From NCBI GenBank assembly GCA_026874595.1, contig CM049313.1, forward strand, positions 28,518,008-28,582,007: a DNA stretch of 64,000 nucleotides. The letters are read 5' to 3'. The position numbers and the translations under genes are program-made. The notes below the pieces were generated by a model. It saw only the letters and a list, made by a program, of their open reading frames with translations, ran no database searches and was not told the DNA's origin. Below, piece after piece: positions 35,014-47,395 of this stretch; position 1 is the stretch's first letter, and each line of letters opens with the position of its first letter. This DNA comes from Sipunculus nudus. Lineage: Eukaryota > Annelida > Sipuncula > Golfingiida > Sipunculidae.

Positions 35014-36050
35014 TTTAGCTCAGCTGACTTTCAGTCATGCTGGGCTATAGCGATGGGTCTTTGTCCGTCGTCTTAGAGGTTCTTAAAAGATCTCCTTGCA
35101 AACCTGAAATTAGGTCACTGCGACCTATATTCTCGAAGTTATGGGGTGTGTTTTCACCCCCCTGAAAGAATTCTTTTAGCCAAAATTTGCATCCCAAACC
35201 TTCAATCTTTCACATACAGCTCATACCAACATGGGGAGAACCATAATTATTTTGAGGTCACAAGGTCAAAGGTCAAGGTCACAGTACCAACTTCTTTGAA
35301 AAGCCTGTGGATGCATTTTAAGCCAAACCTTTCATCCCAATTCTTTGATCTTTCACATATAGCTCACCTACTAAGTGGGAGAAGAATCCTATAGATGTTG
35401 AGGTCACAAGGTCATAGGTCAGGGTCACAGGATCCACTTCTTTGTAAAGGTTATGGACACATTTCAAGCTAGACCTATCATTCCAAACCTTTCAGCACTG
35501 ATATCGCTTCTCTGCCAACAGGGGAAAAGACCTGTTGATTTTGAGGTCAAAGGTCAAGTTCACAGCACCCTCTTCTTGCGTGGAGTCATTTTCAGGCAAA
35601 CTTTTCAATCTATACTTTCCATCTGTCATACATGGCTTACCTACCAATAGGGGAAGAAGCCTGTTGATGTTGAGTTCAAAAGGTCAAAGGTCAAGGTCAC
35701 AATATTGTTCTAAATGCTTGTGAACATATTTCAAGTGAAACTGTTCAACCCAAACCTTCAGTCTTTCACATATGCCACATCTATGCATCACTGAATGTGA
35801 TTCAAACCTCATATTTATGGGTTTTTTTGCATGAAGAAAAAACTAATTTATTTTGAGGTCAGCTGGTCAGGAGATTAAAGGTTGCAGGTCTAAGTTATTC
35901 ACTCATTGGTTGCCAAGTAATAACACCCGGCCAGATGTAATTGGTTAGTAGTTACCCATCATTTAGAAATAATCCAGTTGATATGTGGGCAAAAGGCCAA
36001 GGTCATAGGTCAGGTCAACTTATTTTGTAGACCATCTCTATTTTTCTTGT
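35014..36050 (+). mobile_element. Family A element, 3' end not found
   Basis: The 5' hairpin is TAGCTCAGCTGAC / GTCATGCTGGGCTA, with GTCCGTCGTC. Satellite units follow, with exact cores at 35263-35281 and 35681-35699. No clear hairpin-CTAG end is visible, so it is truncated or decayed. Confidence 0.65.
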
Positions 36051-36689
36051 ATATATAAGCTTGCACTCCAGCTGGTACATCTCACCGTGTGGTTGTAATT
36101 GTGAGTGACACTGGTGACATATAACTCCCTTTTGTATCAGGCTATTAAGTGATAAGGCTGAGTGATAAGTACCTCGTTACTGCATAACAAAACACTGCAG
36201 TTTATTTTATGGAATCATAGCAATAAACTTCGTTTCCTAGATATCTGAATATTTTTATATAAATCACCACATAAAAAAGCAAGTGTTTGTTCTCATAATA
36301 TGTGGATGTGTACTTGATTTAGGATGGCTTTATTTTATTACAAGACTCTTAGTCATGCTTTCTGCATTTCTTTTCTTTCAGGTTTTGCAGTTTACCAACC
36401 CTGCTGACCCCATTGAAAAGCAGAGTGATAATAAAAAATATTGGACCTACACTTTTACATTTGCTTATCTGTAAATCTGATATGAGCGCCTGAACATGCC
36501 TTTTGAATTGTTTTGGACATTCATAACTGTAACATCATTTGGAGAATTTGCCCCAAGTTTGGTCTCTTATTGGAGGATGTGTGATATCAAATGTCAGACT
36601 TGTCAGAAATCCATTATGTCTGCCAGTTAGCCACCATAGAAATCCTTTTTTTCAGTGCAGTTTCAGTAATTTACCTTCAATTTTTGGTC
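36051..36689. other. Unassigned; weak exon-like segment
   Basis: A pyrimidine-rich tract TTTCTTTTCTTTCAG at 36367-36381 precedes a frame reading VLQFTNPADPIEKQSDNKKY and stopping at 36474. The arrangement resembles a splice acceptor and a short terminal exon, but no family match is apparent and the flanks are repeats. I do not call a gene. Confidence 0.25.
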
Positions 36690-37561
36690 CGATTTAGAGG
36701 ATGGTTGTTGTGTTATTTCAGACCTGTCAGAAGTCCAAAATGGCCACCAGGCAACCATCTTTAAATTCCTTTTGATCATATTATCTCAAGAACTGTTAAA
36801 GTGAGGGCAGTCGGACGTATATTAATGTAATCTTGCAAAGGATTGGGTCAAATATTTCTTAATAAATATTATCATCATATATGAAAGTGCAGTACAGTTG
36901 GCTTGTATTGAATAAAAATTCATACAGAAGCACCTGTTTCTCAATAATTCTTGCATGGATTTCCTTGATTTTTTGTTATATAATTTGATCTTATATTTGC
37001 CCTTTGTGGTGTTCCTTTTGGGACTGACAGGTATCAAGTAAGCTATGGGAATAGTTCTGGATACCTTAACAATCATACATTTTCCTCAGACCATCAATTC
37101 ACTGTGTTTTAACCAGACATAGGTGATATATATTTCTGTTGTCGTAGAAAATTTCAACAAATTGGCAAACTGGTTCTTCAAAATTTGACTGGAAGTTGTG
37201 AATCTCAGCCAATGATGTCACACGTCATGCTTGGCAGCTGAGCGTCATGACCCGTGGGTCACTTGTTTGCTATATATTTTGATCTTATATTTGCCCTTTG
37301 TGGTGTTCCTTTTGAGACTGACAGGTATCAAGTAAGCTATGGGAATAGTTCTGGATACCTTAACAATCATACATTTTCCTCAGACAATCAATTCACTGTG
37401 TTTTAACCAGACATAGGTGATATATATTTCTGTTGTCGTAGAAAATTTCAACAAATTGGCAAATTGGTTCTTCAAAATTTGACTGGAAGTTGTGAATCTC
37501 AGCCAATGATGTCACACGTCATGCTTGGCAGCTGAGCGTCATGACCCATGGGTCACTTGTT
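36690..37561 (+). repeat. Dispersed repeat plus 294-bp tandem duplication ending in family A 3' ends
   Basis: 36690-36995 matches 724-1035. From about 36970 a 294-bp unit occurs twice almost identically. Each copy ends GGCAGCTGAGCGTCATGACC, then (A/G)TGGGTCACTTGTT (37268 and 37561), the CTTG-type family A terminus. Duplicate 3' ends in tandem are unusual. Confidence 0.8.
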
Positions 37562-39373
37562 ATTTCTGGTTACCAGTATATGCTACATTTCATTATCGAT
37601 GACCTACAATAGATATATATCTGTGTCCTCAACACTGTAATTCTATAAATACTATACTTTTATTAATATATTTTATTAATAGACAGAAATTATTTTTTAA
37701 CGTTATCACTTTTAACCACTTGATATACTTTCATGTAATTCAACTTGTGAATTGTCTCTACCAATATCTTGGACATGTTAAAATAACATCATCAAGCTGA
37801 AATAGGCCGAAATAGAATTATTTGTGAACCTCATAACTTTAGAAGTAGCGCATAATTTTTCCTCAAATTTGAATCACTTATAGTTTTAATAAAGTCACTT
37901 GTGGAGCTCGAAAACTTGTGACCTTGACCTGGATATTTAAGGTCAAATCAGCCAGAATAGAAATTATTTTCAAACGCCATAACTTTTAACAATTTGATAT
38001 ATTTTCTTGAACTTCAACTTGTGAAATATCTCGGACAAGCTTAAAATCCGTTGACTTTGACCTTCATCACCAATGTCGAATTGGGTGAAAGAAAAACATT
38101 TTGTGAACTCTCATAACTTTTTGAGTATCACGTATTTTTTCCTATAATTTGAAACACTTATTGTTTTGATCAAGTTACTTAAGAAGCTTGAAAATGACCT
38201 TCACATGGATCGTCAAGGTCAAATCAGCCAGAATAAAATATCAGATCAGTTCATAACCTGGTTGCCTTGATCATCATCATACAATGTCAAATCTTTAAAA
38301 ATCCAGGATTTAAGCTGACACCAAACTTTTTAATCGGTCCATTCATTTCCCTTAAATTTGGGAAAGTGAGGTCCGTAGTGAGGGGACACATATAGAATCG
38401 GGTCCTCTTTTTTAAATTATAAGCATAATGGTAAAATCAGTTTCTCAAATTTGGCCCAACTTGGACCGTGGCACATTTTTTCACCTATAAGCTATATTGA
38501 TTAAATTATCACATGTTGTATAAATAAGGATTAAATCTTTTAAAATCTGACAATTGAAAATAAAAGCTTAAAAATTTTAATTTGGAGGCCCCATTGTATT
38601 CAGTTGCATTGTCAAGCCCTAGCCAACCCACTTCTGGTCACTTCAGCCCTGCCTGGGTAACCTTATTGCAACACTGGTTGAACACCCCTGCTGTCACAGG
38701 TGTACAATAATTTTCATACCCCCCCCCCCACACACACACACACCGCAATATTCACCAAGTGTAAAGCAATAATTGTTATTGTTTCAACTGTATTTTCTTA
38801 ACTAAAATAACTGTTTTCACTCTAGTGTTAAAAACCTAATATGAGGTAGTAATTTCAAGGAGTAATCCAGAGGTAATGTAGCATGTCTAAAGAAATTTAA
38901 TTCATTTAAAAAAAATTAAACGAAGTAAAAAAAAATAATAAACCCATCATTATATGCATTATGTGATAATTAATGAGCCAAATTATAGATAAATAATGAT
39001 GCAATTTAGAATTGTGAATTCTAAATCAAGTTATATCTTCAGACATCTATCATTTTCAGAATATTTTGCAAAATTATAAAATCTTAATGCGATGCTGTAT
39101 GAGAAAAATAAAGGATAAATGATGATGCAATTTAATACTGTAAATCAACATATTTATTCAGATATATATGTTATACTGCAAATTTATACAATATAGAACT
39201 TGAAAACAATTTGATATAATAAAAAAAAAATGAGGATCTAATACAAAGATTTTTTTCATTATTTTAGAATGGGAAATAAAGTGATTTGTTCGTAAATATC
39301 TAATCATCATGAATCATTTTTTTTCCTCTAAGCAATGTTGGATAAAATTCCATATCCTGTATGTATATGCAGA
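37562..39373 (+). repeat. AT-rich dispersed repeat region
   Basis: 37700-38250 holds GACCTTGACC-type units like 34350-34700. 38440-39360 matches 28390-29630. A poly-C/CA tract lies at 38720-38744. No gene was seen. Confidence 0.5.
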
Positions 39374-39545
39374 GGTGTCGAATCTGGTATAGAAATTGTT
39401 CCTGTAATCCCGGTCGAATCTGGCATAGAAATTGTTCCTGTAATCCTGGTCGTATATGGCATAGAAATAGTTCCTGTAATCCTGGTCGAATCTGGCATAA
39501 AAATTGTTCCTGTAATCCTGGTCGAATCTGGCATAGAATTGGTTA
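39374..39545 (+). repeat. 36-bp tandem array, about five units
   Basis: Units of GTCGAATCTGGCATAGAAAT and TGTTCCTGTAATCCTG repeat every 36 bases. Open frames of 61-87 codons on both strands follow from the period being divisible by three. Confidence 0.93.
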
Positions 39546-39598
39546 AGTTCCCTAGCAAAACCAGCTTGGTCAATTACTTCTTGTTTAAAAACCAGTAG

Positions 39599-42339
39599 GG
39601 CTGGATATCGCTACAAATTTCGTATTGCAACATATTACGATATGTGGTAGCGTACTGCGATATATATTGCGATATTTTCATTGTATTTCACTTTATTGAA
39701 ATAAGTGTGTGAGCTATATATCATATTATATATATAAATTATTAATGTTATTATTATTAATAATTCTTTATCATGTAACATTTACTGACACAAAAACAGT
39801 TTAAGCAGTTTATTTCAAACACAAAATATGGCAATTCTGGACTGTGGTTCAGCACAGAGAGGGACAGATGGCGCCCACAATCACAGCCGTGCACGTCGCA
39901 AGGCTACCGTTTTTAAACAAAAATACTGTAAACATGACACTTGACCTTCCTACAGTTATCATATATACATATAAGATGTGAGGACAAAATGTTAATGAAT
40001 GATTGATTATTGTATCCCCAGACAAAGTCGGGATACTATGGTTTCAAACTTTACATTTGTATAGATATAGGTAAGAGGACGAAGCCTATTTCAAAGGGGG
40101 GTCATGACCTTTGCTGGGAGAGTTAACTTGACCTTTAATAGGTCCATTTTTGCTGAAAATAACACAAATTCTTGAATATCTCAAGAAAACTTGAATGGAC
40201 TGGTCCAAAAATCAAGGTGCCCGAAGAACTTGGATAGCCATGTGATATGCTAGAAACTGGTGGCGCCACCTATTATCCTTTTCTTTGTTTTTACGCCTTT
40301 TAATACCCCCATTATTGCCACTTAACAGTACTGTGAGCATTATAAGACAAAAACTATTGGACAGATTTCTTTCATATTATGAACATGTAGAGAGATAGGT
40401 TATGCGATGAGGTTTTTTTTATATTTGGGTCATGACCTTTACCATGAGAGTGGCCTTGACCTTAAATATTTCCATCTTTGGTGAAAATCACACACCTCTT
40501 ATGATATCTCCAGTGTTGATAGCCATATGGATTTCAAACGTGACTTATGTATGGCCAACCACTAAAGTAAGAACCCTATAGGGTCTAGGGTCATGAGGTC
40601 AAAGGTCAAGGTACTGGACTCACATCTTTATAGATATTGTGGATGCATTTTAAGCAGAACTTTCCATCCCAGATCTTCCATCTTGAAAATATAGCTCACG
40701 TGCCAATAATGGATGATACATATCAATTTTTTGGGGTCACAAGGTCAATGGTCAAGGCCACCGGAGCTATCTGTCAAAAATTTAGTTTCCGGTTGATAAT
40801 TCCAGCTTTTTTTATGTATGGATTTCAAACTTGACTTATATGTCCCATTAAAAAACAAGATCCCAATTGATTTTGGGGTCATGAGGTAAAAGGTCAAGTT
40901 CACAGGACAGACATCTTTAAAAATATTGTGGATGCATTTTAAGCCAAACTTTTCATTTCAGATCATTTATCTTGAACATATTGTTCGCCTGCTAATATAG
41001 GAAGACCCCTTTTCATTTTGAGGGCACAAGGTCAAAGGTGAAGGTCACAGGAGTCATCTGTCCAAAAATTCATTTCGTGATGATTACTCCAGCTTAGATT
41101 TAATAATGGGTATCAAACTTGACTTATATATGACCCATCAATAAAACAAGATTCCTAATGATTTTGAGGTCATGAGGTCAAAGGTCAAAGTCACAGGACA
41201 ACCAGTTTTGAAAAGATTGTGGATGCATTTTCAGCCAAACTTTATATCTCAGACCTTTTACCATACACATATAGTTCACCTGCCAATAGAGGAAGACCTC
41301 TATCAATTTTTAGGTCACAAGTTCATAGGTGAAGGTCACAGGAGCCACCTGTCCTAAAATTCATTTCCTGATGATACTCCAGCTTGGATTGATATATGGG
41401 TTTCAAACTTGACTTATATATGTCCACCATCTTGGAAAGTTTTCTCATAAACCATACGGATGGCGCCGCCTACCTTCCAGTTCTTGTAGAATAAATTAGT
41501 ACCCTTTTCTGAGGTGTGATTTGCCCTATAGGCCTGAAAATGTGCTTATCCATAGATCTTGGACTCCTACATTTTGTTCTCAAGACTGGTGGCGCCATCA
41601 GCTATCATTTTAGCGTGAGGTCAATCTGTACGTGTGCTTTGGGTGATTATTGCTCATATCTCTAGAGTGGTTTAAGGTATTGGTCTTAAATTTGGCATGT
41701 CTATCCATCTTGGAAAATTTTCTTGAAAACCAGACAGGTTGCGCCACCTACCCGCCTGATTCTGTAAAATAAATTAATGCTCTTTTCTCAAGAGAGATTC
41801 AACATATTGGCCCTCATGAACAAAATTATTGTTTCTCAAGCTGTAAATGGAAGAAACCGTAGGCGCTTGCTAAGTGTCAGTATATGCTGCTGAAGATGGG
41901 GGGGGGGCCTGTTCTTAAAGGGGGGGGGGGGGATTAATTGTCTGGGGATACCAAGGCACCTGCGGTGCCAAGATATATCTAGTTATGACCGTCTTCAGCA
42001 CGTCTTCTTTTTGCTATATGGAACTATTTCTCGTGCATCAATACGTCATCCAGCAGTTTTGCAAATTTAATGGGACGGATCTGAGCTTATCAGGCCTACA
42101 TTTCCTAGTAACGGTTCTAAAGACACGGTAGCGGCTTTCACTTTATGCCTGTCGTTAATCCCAGCCCATTAAGATGTCCAAATTTGTAACTGAAACATCA
42201 GATTTACAAAAATCAATTTTATGCACGTTAGACAAAATATTGAAATGTATTGATTTTTGACAACTGTATTGCGATACACAATATGCAAATCACTGTATCG
42301 CGGTTTACCGATATATCGATAATATCTCGCACCCCTAAT
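39599..42339. mobile_element. hAT-like element carrying a nested family B element
   Basis: The left side reads TAGGGCTGGATATCGC with repeated CGATAT/GCGATA words. The right side, inverted, reads TAGGGGTGCGAGATAT followed by ATCGATATATCGG. Such ATATCG-rich ends with TAGGG termini are known from non-autonomous hAT elements. The flanking 8-mers agree only partly, so the boundaries are tentative. Most of the interior is a family B insert. Confidence 0.5.
40010..41984 (+). mobile_element. Family B element, complete
   Basis: The 5' arm GTATCCCCAGACAA (40012-40025) has its exact 14-base inverted copy TTGTCTGGGGATAC at 41938-41951. The interior has a B unit with GGTGGCGCCACC (40259-40270), satellite units (40520-41440), two GCGCC-palindrome remnants and a G-rich tract. 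It closes with hairpin GGCACC-TGC-GGTGCC and CTAGTT (41979-41984). This is the clearest family B copy in the window. Confidence 0.82.
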
Positions 42340-43619
42340 TAACAGTTATCCGTTGTAATCCTTGCCAAGCCATTCGGGTATTATTTGAATTAAACACACC
42401 TAATTAATTTTTGTACTGTCTCCTGCACGTTTTATTTCAGAATCTATTTGAAGATGTAGCTCCTTGTGCTTAATGCTGTCACCATCATAAAAAGGCCTTC
42501 CTCTTTTCGACTAGTATTTGTTTCCAATCATTTGTTATTAGGAAAAATTGTTATATCTTTGCTTTTAACACAGAAGTCAAAATGAAACGTTATGCAGTCT
42601 GTGATTATTCATTAATCTCTGAACAGTCTTCATTAAACAGAGTGCAGTCTGTACATCCATTACTCTGTCCTTTGTTTATTAATTCCAGATCTTGACAACC
42701 TTAGCTGCTTTTGAGGCCCGCTGAAGCAGCTGTTTGTACACTGGCACCAGAGTACATTGATGTACTCTAACTTTCCAAGAGCTGGTAGTTTCTGACATTT
42801 ATATGCATCTGTTGCCAAAAAATAAGTCCAATATTGAGTCAAACTGGGTGTTGCAATTGACATACTGCGTGAGGTCAAGTAAATTTGTCTTCAACACGAA
42901 TGAAGTCGACTAATACAATCCTGGCAGAATCTGGTTTGTTATTTTTCAACCCAGTGCACATCCAATAAGCTTTTCTGAGATATTACGCCTGTCTGATTTA
43001 TCTCATATATACTATAATGGACATATGTTCAATCAATTCAGTACATATATAGGGTTGATATTACAGTGCAGTTGGTACACCAGTTGACATTGACATACAT
43101 GCACAGACTCTAGAGGTGCGGACCGGACTGCTTGGAACGGACCGGTCCAAAATTTTGGACTGGACCGGACAGCTAACACAAAATACCGGACCGCTTATCC
43201 CTGGACTGCACCGGTCTAGACTGCTCTGTCTAATCTTTAAAGGTTTAAGCTAAAGAGATGACCTTGGTGTCAACCTATAAATTTTTGTTATGAACAATTT
43301 ACCTCTCAAAGAAAGACCGTTTAGCAATGTAAAATGTATTTAAAGCAATGGCAGCTGCAATAGCATAATTTTATACGTGAATTATTACATATAGTTGTTG
43401 TCTGAGTAGGCTAACAGTAATGGGTCATTTTTTTGTTAATAACTTATGACTGAATTGACATGTACAGCATTAGAATCAATGTCCTCTGCTGCTTTGAACA
43501 ATGCAGATCCTTTTCCCTTATCCACTGTGTATCAAAGTATATTAAACACAATTTTTACACATTAAATATATACTCCTATATATAATCTATGAATTAAATC
43601 ATTAACATCTGATTAATAA
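42340..43619. other. Unassigned; possible hAT-type end near 43110
   Basis: TAGAGGTGCGGACCGG at about 43111, followed by repeated GGACCGG words, resembles the start of a hAT-like element, but no matching right end was found. A 72-codon minus frame (42660-42878) has no recognisable family. Confidence 0.35.
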
Positions 43620-44414
43620 TTTTAGCTCAGCTGGCTGAAAGTCATCTTAGCTATAGCGATCACTCTTTGTCCGTCGACCGTCTGTCTGTATATCTGTCCG
43701 TTAAACGGGGCACAAATCGTAACCGCTAGACCTAGAAACGCCTATCTGAAAACCCATAGAGCTCCATGAAAAATCTCCTTGGAAACTAGGTCATTGTGAC
43801 CTATATCCTCCCGAGCTATGGGGCTCGAAAGTACCCCCAGAATAATTAGAAATTTAAATACAAAAGCTCCAATACCTGGATAACTAATCAGCATTAGTAT
43901 TTCAACAATTCTTGAAGACTGGTGGCGCCACCCGTATTTTTGACGCATTTTTTTCTGTATTTTTGAAACCTTCAACTGAAGCAGTCCGTCCAATAACAGG
44001 GCACAAATTGTAAAGGTTAGATCTTAAAACTTCTAACTGTACATCCAGGGAGGTCCAAGGCAAATCTCCTAAGAAACCTGAAATTAGATGGTGACCTATA
44101 TTTTGTGACTACAGGCTGAAAACAACTAATGCAGCTAGTCTGCTGATACCCATATCTGGCTACTGAAACAATGTTTTATGAGCAACATCATGGTATGCAG
44201 GGCACTTGAAAGAGAAGCCGCATTGGCTACCATTTTTGATTTTACAAAATGCGGCCACATTGTTATTCTGACAAAATCTTAAATGTGTTAAAAGGCAATG
44301 TCGGGACCAAGAAAGCTTCATTTGATTAAGTCATGTTGGAGGGCCATGACGCACATCTTAGTTCTCCATCTTTATGAAAACAAGGGACCTATGAGTCACG
44401 GCGCTCAGCTGATT
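43620..44414. mobile_element. Family A fragments in opposite orientations
   Basis: A plus-strand 5' end (TTTAGCTCAGCTGG, GTCCGTCGACCGTCTGTC) with one unit containing GGTGGCGCCACC (43921-43932) runs to about 44110. At 44381-44414 the minus strand shows CAGCTGAGCGCC, then GTGACTCATAGGTC and CCTTGTTTT, a minus-oriented 3' end. Two copies have thus been joined tail to tail. Confidence 0.6.
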
Positions 44415-45405
44415 GTGAAGGACTATAATTGTATCACGATTGTGGTACTATATTGAATCAATGAACATCATGGATATAGTGGGCTATGATTAAGGACTAT
44501 AGTGTAACACGTGAGAGAACGATATATTTAATAACCTGATTTAAGGAGTAATATGATGAGTGTATTATTGAATAATTTTGGAGGGGTATAACATAGAGGT
44601 ATATTTGAGCAAATATGAAGGCAATGACAGCATACTAAGGTGTGGTAGAATGAAGATAAGGATATTTTTGAAGGATCTATAGTGTATGGAGATCTGCAAG
44701 ATTTCAAGTTGACAGATATTATGTTTTGGTTAACTATGTAGATGAGGGGATTGATAATTTGATGACAGAATGGCATGCGTAATATTTATCATGTTAAATG
44801 TTCAGTATTATTTAGATATCATATATTGTCACATACACCGTGTGTGTGATATATTGTAATATTTTGTGTACTGGATGTTCTGTGTAGTAATGTGATGAAG
44901 TGGGGAAGTTATGAGGTAGTAGTATGGGGAGGAGGTTGTAACAATATATTACTAAGCATTGATAATATGATAAACAACGGCGTAGGAATGCATTAGAGGC
45001 CATATTGAATATGGAATAGTGGGTCAATTGAATTGTCCAAATGAATAGGAAACTGATGCTGATAATATCTTGTGATCTGACCAGGAACTTTCTAAAGTTG
45101 ATACTGATGCATTGGGATAATTAGAAAACATGAGATTTATCATATTGCCACGATTATTGGTTGGTTCTGTGACAAGTTGTTGACATTTGAACAGTTCAGA
45201 TATGTGTTAATTTGGCATTATTTTCAGCATTTGACTTGGCTTTTATAACTTTATCTACATTGCAGTAGAAGTATTTGAAAAAAATGTCCACTATAAGTCA
45301 TGTTAATTATGCTGTTTACAAATGAGTCAATTGTTATTCATTAATTTCAGGTTATCCCTACCCAAGAGTAGCACTAGCACAAATAATAAAAGGGTTTAAC
45401 TATTT
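44415..45405. other. AT-rich unassigned DNA
   Basis: Minus-strand frames of 71-82 codons at 44528-45027 have low complexity and no motifs. No repeat copy was recognised. Confidence 0.4.
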
Positions 45406-46671
45406 ATTGTATCCCAAGAAAAGAGTTGGGATACTATGGCTTAAGCATGGTCACGCCGCCGCTGCAGAGATTTTGTTTTGACACAATAACTCAAAAAATA
45501 TTTAACGGATCCTTACCAAACTTGACATGTGCATAGATATGGGTGAGAGGACGAAGCCTTTTTTAAAATGGGGTCATGACCTTTATTAGGAGAGTGACCT
45601 TGATCTTGAATATGTCCATATTTGGGGAAAACCACACAGATTCTTAAATATCTAAAGTCTTGGATTGATCCAAGAATCAACTTGGCCAAAGATCCTGGAT
45701 AGTGTTGTCATGTACCGGAAACTGGTGGCGCCACCTATTATCCTTTTCTTGTTTTTTGTGCAGTTTAATACCCCCATCATTGCCACATAACTGTAATGTG
45801 AGTATTATAAGTCAAAAACTAATTGACAGATTTCTTTTATATTATGCATATACATAGACATGGGTTATGGGATGATGTATATTTAAATTGGGGTCATGAC
45901 CTTTCCTATGAGAGTAGCCTTGACCTAGAATATTGCCATATATGGTGAAAATCACACAAAATCATAAATATCTCAATAAGGGATGCATGGATTGGTCAAC
46001 AAATCAAATTGACCGAAGATCTTTGATAGCTTTGTCTTCTGCAGAAGACAGGTGGTGCCACCTTCTGTTCTTTTCTTGTTTTCGCGCCTTTAAATACCCC
46101 ATTATTGCAACTTGACAGTACTGTGAGCATTATAAGTCTAAAACTGATGGACAGTTTTGGCTAAAATTGTGCATGTCCATTGATCTGGGATACCTCCATC
46201 ATGAATTTAAGACTGGTAGCGCTATCTGCAATCGTTATTGCGTGGCGTCCACCCGTACGTTTGCTTTCGGTGAAAATTGCTCCTATCTCTGGAGTGGTTC
46301 AAGGTATTGTTCTGAAATTTGGCATATGTCCATCCATCTTGAAAAGTTTTCTCGTAAACCAGACAGGTGGCGCCACCTATCTTACCGTGTAGAATAAATT
46401 AATGCCCTTTTCTCAGGACTGATTTGCCCTATTGGCCTGAAATTGTGCATATCCATGGATCTTTGACTTCTCCATCTTGTACTCAAGACTGGTGGCGTCA
46501 TCTGCCATTATTTGTGTGTGGTGTCGATCCGTACATTTGTTTCAGGTGAAAATTGCTCATATCTGAGGAGTCCTTCAATGTGTTGGTCTCCAATTTGGCA
46601 TGTACATCCATTTTGGAGAGTTTTCTCGTCAACCAGACATTTACCATTTTTATAGTATAACCTTACCATTT
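45406..46671 (+). mobile_element. Family B element, 5' part
   Basis: It starts GTATCCCAAGAAAAGAGTTGGGATAC with GGTCACGCCGCCGC. B units follow, with GGTGGCGCCACC at 45724-45735 and 46366-46377. It is cut at 46672 by the start of a family A element. The family B 3' end is not seen beyond it. Confidence 0.7.
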
Positions 46672-47395
46672 TTTAGCTCAGCTGACTGTAAGTCATCTGA
46701 GGTATAGGTATGGCGCTTTGTCCGGCCGTCCGTCCGGGCGTCTGGCTGTCCGGTCCTCCGTTAGAACGGCACATATCGAAACCGCTGAACCTAGAAGCCT
46801 GTAACTAAAGACCTAGGAAGGTCAATAAAAAAATCTCCTTGGATACCTGAAATTAGGTCACTGCAGCCTATATCCTCCGAGCTATGGAGCTCGTGGGTAC
46901 CCCCCAGAATAATAAAAAAATATTGTACAATACCTCCAATATCGTGATAAATAATGCATGGATTGTCATGAATTTGCCTTGAGTATTGACCATGACCATG
47001 ACTTTTCAATCTTGCACATACATGACAACTACCAACAGGGAACCATCTCTATCAATCTTGGGGTCACAAGTTCAAAGGTCAAGGTCACAGGAGCCATCTG
47101 TCCACATATTCATTTCAAGATGATAACTCCAGTTGGGATTCACATATGGATTTCAAATAGGACTTTTACATGGCCCACCGCTTAGACAAACATCCTTCCT
47201 CATTTAGGGACATGAGGTCAAGGTTACAGTCCCCACATCTTTAAAAAGATTGTGAATGCATTTTTAGCAAAACCTTTCATACCAGAGGTTCTATCTTACA
47301 CATACAGCTCACATGCCAATAGGCAAATATCTCTTTTACCTATTGAGGTCAAAAGGTCAAGGTCACAGGAGTCATCTGTATAACGCATTAAGTTG
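46672..47395 (+). mobile_element. Family A element, 5' part
   Basis: The 5' arms TAGCTCAGCTGAC and GTCATCTGAGGTA pair at 11 of 13 positions and are followed by GTCCGGCCGTCCGTCCGGGC. Satellite units continue to about 47385. The 3' terminus is missing. Confidence 0.65.

Noticed and set aside
36367-36474. Spliced terminal exon after a pyrimidine tract
   Set aside because: Attractive acceptor but no homology, a short peptide and repeat flanks; recorded only as a weak possibility.
39328-39598. Repeat proteins on both strands (12-residue period)
   Set aside because: By-product of the 36-bp array.
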